A stretch of 11,541 bases of DNA from Gammaproteobacteria bacterium (GTDB lineage Bacteria; Pseudomonadota; Gammaproteobacteria; Steroidobacterales; SZUA-146). Below are positions 6,108-11,541 of this stretch, piece by piece (the first letter of the stretch is position 1; every line of letters starts with the position of its first letter). A program made the translations under genes and the position numbers. The stretch covers positions 1-11,541 of the forward strand of contig JABDLQ010000163.1 of assembly GCA_013002925.1 (NCBI GenBank), read 5' to 3'. Under the pieces are notes generated by a model. That model was not told where the DNA came from, made no database searches, and saw only the letters and a program-made list of their open reading frames with translations.

Positions 6108-8117
6108 GTGGTGGCGGTGAGTGCATTCAAGGTGACAGGCAGTCATGCGTTGCGCGGTAACATTCGCATACCTGGCGACAAATCGATTTCTCACCGCGCG
6201 TTGATGCTCGGAGCGCTCGCGACAGGCACGACCCGCATCAGTGGCCTGCTGGAAGGGGAGGACTGCCTCCATACAGCCAGCGCGCTGCGCAAGCTTGGGG
6301 TCACCATCACGGCTGAGGGACCCGCAGAAAAACGGACGTGGTCCGTAGAGGGAGTTGGCGCCAGGGGCTTTCGCTCGTCTGCGCAGCCGCTCGATCTTGG
6401 CAATTCGGGCACGGGCATGCGGTTGTTAGCCGGATTGCTCGCCGGGCAGGGTGTCCGTGCACAATTGATCGGTGATGAGTCCCTGATGCGTCGTCCGATG
6501 GATCGTATTGCGGAGCCACTGCGGCTCATGGGTGCCGATGTGCGCACTCACGATGGCTGTCCGCCCCTGGAAATAGAGGGCAACGATTCTTTACAGGGTA
6601 TTGACTACCAGGCGCCGGTTGCCAGCGCGCAGATAAAATCGGCAATATTATTTGCGGCTCTTGGCGCTACCGGAACCACATCGGTGCAGGAGCCGACGCC
6701 AAGCCGCGATCATACCGAACGCATGCTACCCGCATTTGGCTGCCCGGTGGCTGTGGACGGGACCCGCGTCACACTGACCGGCCCGTGCGGGCTGCAGGCG
6801 ACCGATATAGAGGTCCCCGGCGATATCTCCTCAGCCGCATTTTTCATCGTGGCGGCTAGTCTCAAAGCGGGCAGCGACATGATGTTGCTGAATATTGGGG
6901 TCAATCCAACGCGCACCGGCATACTGCGCATTCTGGAGGCCATGGGCGCTGATATCCAACTGCTTAACCAACGTGAAGTGCAGGGCGAACCGGTGTGCGA
7001 CATGCGAGTCCGGGCCGCCGAACTGGTCGGCATCGATGTGCCGCCAGAGTGGGTCCCGAGCGCGATTGATGAATTTCCGATTATCTTTGTGGCAGCGGCA
7101 CTGGCGACGGGTGTCACGCGGGTCACCGGCGCGGCCGAGCTCAAAGTAAAAGAAAGTGACCGGCTGGGGGCCATGGCAAAAGGCTTGCGCGCACTGGGTG
7201 CTGCGGTGAGCGAATCCGCTGATGGGCTTGAAATCGAAGGGGGCTCGTTGCACGGCGGCAAGATCGACAGTTTTGGTGATCATCGAATTGCCATGAGTTT
7301 TGTGATTGCCGGGGCCTGTGCCGGGTGTGAGGTGTTAGTCAACGATGTGGATAATGTTGCTACTTCATTTCCGGGGTTTGATGAATTGGCGCGGGCCACT
7401 GGTATCGACCTGGAGCACACGGCAGATACGGGAAATGACCCCAAATCTGCGCCCGTACTTACAATCGACGGACCCAGCGGTGCCGGTAAGGGCACGATTG
7501 CCCATTTAATTGCCGACCGTCTTGGGTGGCATTTGCTGGACAGCGGCGCCTTGTACCGGGTAGCGGGTATCGCAGCGTGGCGGCGGGGTGTCCCATTCGA
7601 TGACGCTGAGGCATTGGCGCAGATGGTCCTGTCTTTGCGAATCAATTTTGTCGCATCACCCGGCGGGCAGGAGAAGATTGAGCTCGATGGCGAGGACATT
7701 GCTGCTGCAGTGCGCACCGAACATTGCGGTAACCTGGCATCAAAAGTCGCAGCGATACCGGCCGTTCGCGATGCGCTTGTTGCGGTGCAGCATGATTTTC
7801 AGCGGCCACCAGGACTGGTGGCTGACGGCCGCGATATGGGGACGGTTATTTTCCCGAATGCAGGTCTCAAAATTTTTCTGACAGCCAGTGCGAATGAGCG
7901 TGCGAAAAGGCGTTATAAGCAGTTGAAAGAAAAGAATATTGATGTTAGCCTTTCGGCCCTTTTGGAGGATATCGCGGAGCGCGACAAGCGCGATGCTGAA
8001 CGTGAGGTCGCACCACTGCGCCCCGCGCCGGACGCGATGATACTGGATACGACGACGATGAGTATCGATCAAGTTGTTGAATCTGTCCTGCAACTGGCCA
8101 GGGCCGTATTTAAATAA
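6108..8117 (+). CDS. aroA-cmk: Fused EPSP synthase (class II AroA) - cytidylate kinase (Cmk)
   Basis: One uninterrupted 669-codon frame joins two enzymes. Residues about 8-435 are 3-phosphoshikimate 1-carboxyvinyltransferase, which makes EPSP from shikimate-3-phosphate and PEP. Visible motifs are GDKS (23-26), LDLGNSGTGMR (95-105), SAQIK (173-177), RDHTE (200-204), NPTR (266-269), PSAIDEFP with catalytic Asp321, KVKESDR (346-352) and DHRIAMSF (391-398); this pattern is class II. After a short polar linker (about 436-448), residues 449-669 are cytidylate kinase, which phosphorylates CMP/dCMP. It has P-loop GPSGAGKG (455-462), LDSGALYR (477-484), DGRDMGTVIFP (573-583) and the ERDKRDAERE lid region (624-633). 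The kinase part is about 221 residues, near the normal 227, and no start codon or stop lies at the junction. Start choice is uncertain: GTG at 6108, 6111 or 6117, the last having GGGGTGG just upstream. Pseudomonas instead fuses TyrA to AroA. Confidence 0.93.
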   Translation: MVAVSAFKVTGSHALRGNIRIPGDKSISHRALMLGALATGTTRISGLLEGEDCLHTASALRKLGVTITAEGPAEKRTWSVEGVGARGFRSSAQPLDLGNSGTGMRLLAGLLAGQGVRAQLIGDESLMRRPMDRIAEPLRLMGADVRTHDGCPPLEIEGNDSLQGIDYQAPVASAQIKSAILFAALGATGTTSVQEPTPSRDHTERMLPAFGCPVAVDGTRVTLTGPCGLQATDIEVPGDISSAAFFIVAASLKAGSDMMLLNIGVNPTRTGILRILEAMGADIQLLNQREVQGEPVCDMRVRAAELVGIDVPPEWVPSAIDEFPIIFVAAALATGVTRVTGAAELKVKESDRLGAMAKGLRALGAAVSESADGLEIEGGSLHGGKIDSFGDHRIAMSFVIAGACAGCEVLVNDVDNVATSFPGFDELARATGIDLEHTADTGNDPKSAPVLTIDGPSGAGKGTIAHLIADRLGWHLLDSGALYRVAGIAAWRRGVPFDDAEALAQMVLSLRINFVASPGGQEKIELDGEDIAAAVRTEHCGNLASKVAAIPAVRDALVAVQHDFQRPPGLVADGRDMGTVIFPNAGLKIFLTASANERAKRRYKQLKEKNIDVSLSALLEDIAERDKRDAEREVAPLRPAPDAMILDTTTMSIDQVVESVLQLARAVFK

Positions 8118-8169
8118 ATCGGCCGACACTTTTGTGATTGCTCAGGGATGGGCGGTCTTTTGCTAATTC

Positions 8170-8204
8170 CCGTTGGGGGTCGGATGTCCCTGCGGTTTTT
8201 TTTT
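8170..8204 (+). promoter_or_regulatory. Terminator-like hairpin with nine-T run in the rpsA leader
   Basis: CCGTTGGG (8170-8177) can pair with CCCTGCGG (8188-8195): six Watson-Crick pairs, one G-T wobble and one T-T mismatch, with a 10-base loop. Nine consecutive Ts follow at 8196-8204. This has the form of a rho-independent terminator and lies only 30 bp before the rpsA start codon. It may be an attenuator of read-through from aroA-cmk. The U9 run may instead be a binding platform for S1 in autogenous control, as S1 prefers A/U-rich single strands and is known to repress its own translation in E. coli. Both functions are inference. Confidence 0.5.
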
Positions 8205-8208
8205 GGTT

Positions 8209-8220
8209 GGGCAAATGCCC
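8209..8220 (+). promoter_or_regulatory. Small hairpin directly before the rpsA initiation site
   Basis: GGGC-AAAT-GCCC forms a compact stem-loop ending 14 bases before the rpsA ATG. The remaining spacer TTGGGTTTATTCTA has only a weak GGG as ribosome binding site. A leader of hairpins and A/U-rich single strands without a proper Shine-Dalgarno is the known arrangement for rpsA in E. coli and relatives, so this fits the expected S1 autoregulated initiation region. Confidence 0.4.
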
Positions 8221-8234
8221 TTGGGTTTATTCTA

Positions 8235-9908
8235 ATGTCAGAGAGTTTTGCAGAGTTATTTGAAGAAAGTATTGCCAGTCATCAGATGAAGTCTGGCACA
8301 ATTTTAAATGCCGATGTTGTTGCCGTGAATTCGGATGTCGTCATTGTTAATGCCGGTTTGAAATCAGAAGCTGTGATCCCCGTGGCACAGTTTCACAATG
8401 AACTGGGTGAAGTGGAAGTCAACGTCGGCGATGTCGTCGAAGTTGCACTGGATTCATTTGAAGACGGGTTTGGTGAAACCCGCCTGTCACGTGAAAAAGC
8501 CAAGCGTGCACGCACCTGGACACGCCTCGAGGCCGCGTTTGAAAACGGTGAGATTATTACCGGTGTGATTAATGGCCGGGTAAAAGGTGGTTTCACAGTT
8601 GAGATTGAAAACGTGCGGGCCTTTTTGCCAGGGTCGCTCGTTGATGTGCGGCCCGTACGCGATCCCGGTTACCTGGAAGGCAAAGTGCTGGAATTCAAGG
8701 TAATCAAGCTGGACCAGCGCAGAAACAACGTCGTGGTGTCACGTCGTGCAGTGGTCGAGGATGAGTACAGCGTCGAGCGCGAACAGTTACTCGATTCACT
8801 TCAGGAAGGCGCAGTTGCCAAGGGTATCGTCAAGAATCTGACCGATTACGGTGCGTTTGTTGACCTTGGCGGTATCGATGGTTTGTTGCACATTACTGAC
8901 ATGGCCTGGAAACGGGTCAAGCACCCTTCCGAAGTGGTCAATGTTGGCGACGAAGTGGAAGTGAAGGTGCTCAAATTTGATCGGGAACGTACCCGGGTAT
9001 CTCTGGGTATGAAGCAACTGGGTGCCGATCCATGGGAAGCCCTGGCACGACGTTATCCACAGAATACGCGCTTGTTCGGTAAGGTGACCAATATTGCCGA
9101 TTACGGCTGTTTCGTTGAAATCGAAGAAGGAGTAGAGGGACTGGTTCACGTCTCTGAAATGGATTGGACCAACAAGAACGTAAACCCGTCGAAAGTAGTC
9201 CAGATCGGTGACGAAGTTGAAGTCATGGTGCTCGAAATCGATGAAGAACGCCGGCGGATATCGCTCGGTATCAAACAGTGTCAGTCCAACCCGTGGGCAG
9301 AGTTCGCGGTACAGTTTAAAAAAGGCGACAGGGTGTCCGGCAGTATCAAATCAATTACCGATTTTGGTATTTTTATCGGACTGGACGGCGACATCGATGG
9401 ACTGGTGCATTTGTCGGACTTATCCTGGGATCTCCCGGGCGAAGAGGCCGTGCGCAATTACAGCAAAGGGCAGGAAGTGGAAGCTACGGTGCTGGCGATT
9501 GACCCGGAACGGGAGCGGATTTCCCTGGGCATCAAGCAGATGGATCAGGATCCGTTTTCCAGCTTTATCGCTGAAAACCCCAAAGGCAGCATGGTCAAGG
9601 GTGTTATTTCGGAGTTGGATGCCCGTGGCGCGGTCGTTGATCTTGGTAATTCTATCGAGGGTTATCTGCGGGCCTCGGAAATCTCGATGGATCGTGTCGA
9701 TGATGCCCGAATGGTGCTCAAAGTCGGCGACGAACTCGAATCCCGCTTTGTAGGCGTCGATCGCAAAAACCGGCGTATTTCCTTATCGGTGAAAGCCAAA
9801 GAGGCCCACGAAGAGGCTGAGGCGGTACAGGAATATAAATCCTCTAGCACGGGAGGTACCAGTCTTGGTGACCTGCTCAAAGAGCAAATCACAGGAAAAG
9901 AAGACTAG
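8235..9908 (+). CDS. rpsA: 30S ribosomal protein S1
   Basis: S1 binds the 30S subunit and captures A/U-rich mRNA leaders so that structured or Shine-Dalgarno-poor messages can be translated. The 557-residue product is exactly the E. coli length. It begins MSESFAELFEESI, the conserved 30S-anchoring segment, and has six S1 (OB-fold) repeats at roughly 20-87, 105-171, 192-260, 277-347, 364-434 and 451-520. Strong blocks include KNLTDYGAFVDLGGIDGLLH, MAWKRVKHPSEVVNVGD, EMDWTNKN and IKSITDFGIFIGLDGDIDG. I chose ATG 8235 because the family N-terminus starts there. In-frame ATGs at 8148 and 8184 would only add an unconserved hydrophobic stretch encoded by the leader. It follows the Cmk domain by 117 bp, as in most gammaproteobacteria, and is closed by a terminator. 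The C-terminal tail after about residue 525 is variable in the family. Confidence 0.98.
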   Translation: MSESFAELFEESIASHQMKSGTILNADVVAVNSDVVIVNAGLKSEAVIPVAQFHNELGEVEVNVGDVVEVALDSFEDGFGETRLSREKAKRARTWTRLEAAFENGEIITGVINGRVKGGFTVEIENVRAFLPGSLVDVRPVRDPGYLEGKVLEFKVIKLDQRRNNVVVSRRAVVEDEYSVEREQLLDSLQEGAVAKGIVKNLTDYGAFVDLGGIDGLLHITDMAWKRVKHPSEVVNVGDEVEVKVLKFDRERTRVSLGMKQLGADPWEALARRYPQNTRLFGKVTNIADYGCFVEIEEGVEGLVHVSEMDWTNKNVNPSKVVQIGDEVEVMVLEIDEERRRISLGIKQCQSNPWAEFAVQFKKGDRVSGSIKSITDFGIFIGLDGDIDGLVHLSDLSWDLPGEEAVRNYSKGQEVEATVLAIDPERERISLGIKQMDQDPFSSFIAENPKGSMVKGVISELDARGAVVDLGNSIEGYLRASEISMDRVDDARMVLKVGDELESRFVGVDRKNRRISLSVKAKEAHEEAEAVQEYKSSSTGGTSLGDLLKEQITGKED

Positions 9909-9921
9909 ATACTGGCATCGG

Positions 9922-9959
9922 CCGCCAATCTGTAGTAGTTCTATAGGTTGGCGGTTTTT
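9922..9959 (+). terminator. Rho-independent terminator after rpsA
   Basis: CCGCCAATCT (9922-9931) pairs with AGGTTGGCGG (9945-9954): ten pairs, including one T-G wobble, around a 13-base loop, followed at once by TTTTT. It begins 13 bp past the rpsA stop and is a textbook intrinsic terminator. It implies that ihfB, 60 bp further on, depends on read-through or on its own promoter in the short remaining gap, where I could not identify one with confidence. Confidence 0.85.
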
Positions 9960-10019
9960 ATCAGGTTTTTGATGGCACGACTGTGCGTCGAAGCGTTATT
10001 AACAGTAACAGGCGGCAAC

Positions 10020-10322
10020 ATGACTAAATCCGAACTTATTGAGGCGATCGCGCGAAAACAAAAACATTTGCCATCAAAAGATGTGGAATTGGCGGTAAAA
10101 CATCTGCTGGAATTGATGAGCGATGCGCTGGCACAGGGAAAACGCATAGAAATTCGCGGATTTGGCAGTTTTTCGCTGCACTTTCGACCGCCACGATTGG
10201 GGCGCAATCCGAAAACCGGTGAACCGGTTGCACTTGCCGGCAAATACGTACCGCATTTTAAACCGGGGAAAGATTTACGCGAGCGCGTAAACGCCAATCG
10301 ACATTTGCCTATTAAAAGCTGA
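10020..10322 (+). CDS. ihfB: Integration host factor subunit beta
   Basis: IHF-beta pairs with IHF-alpha to bend DNA sharply at specific sites, shaping promoters, replication origins and recombination complexes. The 100-residue product matches the E. coli protein closely: MTKSELIEAIARKQKHLPSK at the start, IEIRGFGSFSLHFRPPRLGR (44-62), the beta-arm tip RNPKTG (62-67) whose Pro64 is the DNA-intercalating residue, and GKYVPHFKPGK (74-84). The tail beyond about 90 (VNANRHLPIKS) is a little longer than in E. coli. ATG 10020 is chosen by this alignment and by AGGCGG at 10010-10015, four bases upstream. An upstream in-frame TTG falls inside the rpsA terminator and is not credible. It sits just after rpsA as in E. 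coli and Pseudomonas. Confidence 0.97.
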   Translation: MTKSELIEAIARKQKHLPSKDVELAVKHLLELMSDALAQGKRIEIRGFGSFSLHFRPPRLGRNPKTGEPVALAGKYVPHFKPGKDLRERVNANRHLPIKS

Positions 10323-10428
10323 GCATCGCTCGCACTTTACTTTATTCAGGTCGCAAGGGCTTGAAGCCTGCTCGTGCCAAACCTATGCTTGGCGACTCAC
10401 CGGTATGTAAATTCCAATTTTTTATTCC

Positions 10429-10434
10429 AAGGAG
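10429..10434 (+). promoter_or_regulatory. Shine-Dalgarno of lapA
   Basis: AAGGAG lies five bases before the ATG at 10440. It is the best ribosome binding site in the window and decides the lapA start over an upstream in-frame GTG at 10374. The 117-bp ihfB-lapA gap before it has small inverted repeats (GCCAA/TTGGC at about 10376-10395) but no stem followed directly by a T run, so I call no terminator there. Confidence 0.8.
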
Positions 10435-10439
10435 TGAAT

Positions 10440-10736
10440 ATGGCTCGCAGTCTCGTGTTTATATTGCTGGTGGTCATTGTACTGTTGCTGTCAGCGTTGT
10501 TTGCATCTCAAAACCCAGGCCTGATTGAACTTGACCTGATTTTTGCAAAAGTCGAGGTATTAAAGTCACTGGCATTTACCATGACGCTTGCCGTGGGCTG
10601 GCTATTGGGAATCCTGAGTGCGGGTTTGTACATTGTCAGGTCGATGAGAGAGCGCCGCAAATTAACCAAGGCAATCAAGCTCGCCGAAGTCGAGCTCAAG
10701 AATTTGCGTAGCCTGCCCATGCAAGATGCCGGGTGA
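10440..10736 (+). CDS. lapA: Lipopolysaccharide assembly protein A (LapA/YciS, DUF1049)
   Basis: LapA is a small inner-membrane protein encoded next to LapB and taking part with it in balancing LPS synthesis and assembly. The 98-residue product has two membrane segments, about 5-22 and 44-66, joined by a short loop holding ASQNPGLIELDLIFAK. This corresponds to GAQN...FNYLLAQ in E. coli YciS. A basic cytoplasmic stretch with MRERRKLTKAIKLAEVELKNL (about 69-89) is likely helical or coiled coil. The length is close to the 102 of E. coli. Its last 11 bases overlap the start of lapB, implying translational coupling. The identity rests on topology, the QN motif and the partner gene; sequence similarity in this family is modest. 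Confidence 0.88.
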   Translation: MARSLVFILLVVIVLLLSALFASQNPGLIELDLIFAKVEVLKSLAFTMTLAVGWLLGILSAGLYIVRSMRERRKLTKAIKLAEVELKNLRSLPMQDAG

Positions 10737-11541
10737 TAATCTAGTCTTTCTTTTTTTGCTGTTGGTTGCTGCGGCCGCCGGCGGCGCATGGATGGCGTTG
10801 CGCATCGCGCGCAAAGAAACGCCAGCAAAAGCGGCACGACAGCGTTTTAGTCCTGACTACTTCAAAGGCCTCAATTACCTGTTAAATGAGCAGCCGGATA
10901 AAGCCATCGAAATATTTATTCGCATGGCTGAAGTCGATAATGAGACCGTTGAAACTCATTTTGCGCTGGGCAATCTGTTTCGCCGTCGCGGTGAAGTTGC
11001 CCGTGCAATTCGAATCCATCAAAATATTATTGCCCGCCCCAATCTCGACCGGCAGCAGCGTGATCAGGCGCTGTTTGCCTTAGCCGAGGATTATCAGAAA
11101 GCCGGCCTGTTTGATCGTGCGGAAAAACTGTTTTTGCAATTGTGTGCGGTGCCCGGACAGCGGCAACGTGCCATGGCGAGTTTGATTCGCATATACGAGC
11201 TGCAAAAGGACTGGGCACAGGCGATTGAGGTGCGGCGGAAACTCGGTGCCAATTCATCGACACATGTCGACGGTGGAGCGGCTCATGCCTACTGTGAACT
11301 GGCGCAACAGGCGATCGACGCCGGCGATCTTGCTGGTGCACGCAGTCATTTGCGCAAAGCGCGGGTCAATGGCACACAGCTTTTGCGCAGCGCCTATATG
11401 CGTGCCCAGGTCGCCGAAGTGCAGAATGATTTTCGTGCGGCAACAAAGCTGTACCGATGGATGATCGAAGAGGATGAAAGTTTTGCCATCGAGGTGCTGC
11501 CACGGTTATTGCAGTGTCTGCGCGCAGTCGGAGGCGATGAA
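10726..11541 (+). CDS. lapB: Lipopolysaccharide assembly protein B (LapB/YciM), 3' end outside window
   Basis: LapB is an inner-membrane-anchored TPR protein that acts with FtsH in the regulated breakdown of LpxC, and so sets the rate of lipid A synthesis. The first 272 codons are present; E. coli LapB has 389, so later TPRs and the C-terminal rubredoxin-like metal domain lie past the right edge. Residues about 5-25 form the membrane anchor. The family signature follows: DYFKGLNYLLNEQPDKAIEI (44-63), then ETHFALGNLFRRRGEVARAI (76-95) and RIHQ, matching the E. coli block almost word for word. Further TPR helices run on, such as LAEDYQKAGLFDRAEKLF and AYCELAQQAIDAGDLAGARS. The ATG at 10726 lies inside the lapA coding end (11-bp overlap), and the frame upstream offers nothing better. 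There is no strong ribosome site, consistent with coupling to lapA. Confidence 0.95.
   Translation, partial: MPGDNLVFLFLLLVAAAAGGAWMALRIARKETPAKAARQRFSPDYFKGLNYLLNEQPDKAIEIFIRMAEVDNETVETHFALGNLFRRRGEVARAIRIHQNIIARPNLDRQQRDQALFALAEDYQKAGLFDRAEKLFLQLCAVPGQRQRAMASLIRIYELQKDWAQAIEVRRKLGANSSTHVDGGAAHAYCELAQQAIDAGDLAGARSHLRKARVNGTQLLRSAYMRAQVAEVQNDFRAATKLYRWMIEEDESFAIEVLPRLLQCLRAVGGDE

Noticed and set aside
6831..7283. Minus-strand frames of 150-183 codons within aroA
   Set aside because: Complementary-strand shadows of a gene with clear motifs in frame; no own features.
8148..8234. In-frame upstream ATGs (8148, 8184) that would add up to 29 mostly hydrophobic residues to S1
   Set aside because: S1 proteins begin at the conserved MxESFAxLFEES segment; the extra residues come from reading the leader hairpin and T run. 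The open frame is curious but most likely chance.
9948..10019. Upstream TTG extension of IHF-beta
   Set aside because: The TTG lies inside the rpsA terminator and the MTKSELIE start at 10020 matches the family.

Overview
The window looks like ordinary chromosomal sequence from a free-living gammaproteobacterium, probably of the Pseudomonas/Cellvibrio side of the class. The reasons are the gene set (UbiG, GyrA, a P-protein PheA, HisC, a class II AroA, Cmk, S1, IHF-beta, LapA, LapB), the close residue-level match of each to its gammaproteobacterial family, and the gene order gyrA-pheA-hisC-aroA-cmk-rpsA-ihfB, which resembles the Pseudomonas 'aromatic supraoperon'. Base composition looks moderate and even by eye. 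I see no mobile element, CRISPR array, tRNA or rRNA. Genus-level placement is not possible from this alone.

Layout. (1) 1-457, minus: 5' two thirds of ubiG (ubiquinone methyltransferase), running off the left edge. (2) 458-1018: a 561-bp divergent non-coding region carrying a perfect 7-bp inverted repeat. (3) 1019-3592: gyrA. (4) 3761-8117: an aromatic amino acid block, pheA, hisC and a single long frame encoding AroA fused to Cmk. (5) 8118-8234: the rpsA leader, with a terminator-shaped hairpin plus nine Ts. (6) 8235-9908: rpsA, then a good rho-independent terminator. (7) 10020-10322: ihfB. (8) 10440 to the right edge: lapA and lapB overlapping by 11 bp, lapB truncated by the window end.

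How the genes fit together. PheA (chorismate mutase/prephenate dehydratase), HisC (aminotransferase) and AroA (EPSP synthase) belong to shikimate/aromatic and histidine biosynthesis. Cmk supplies CDP/dCDP, and S1 and IHF-beta are the translation and nucleoid proteins classically linked to it. LapA/LapB sit in the inner membrane and tune lipopolysaccharide synthesis.

Most notable points. AroA and Cmk form one uninterrupted polypeptide. tyrA and serC, which a Pseudomonas-type cluster would have here, are absent. The prephenate dehydratase domain of PheA keeps its catalytic Thr but has replacements at several otherwise conserved active-site positions. AroA carries all four class II (glyphosate-tolerant type) motifs. 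The rpsA leader has an attenuator-like hairpin/U9 element. I do not see a wholly new multi-gene system; the window is mainly housekeeping with these departures.
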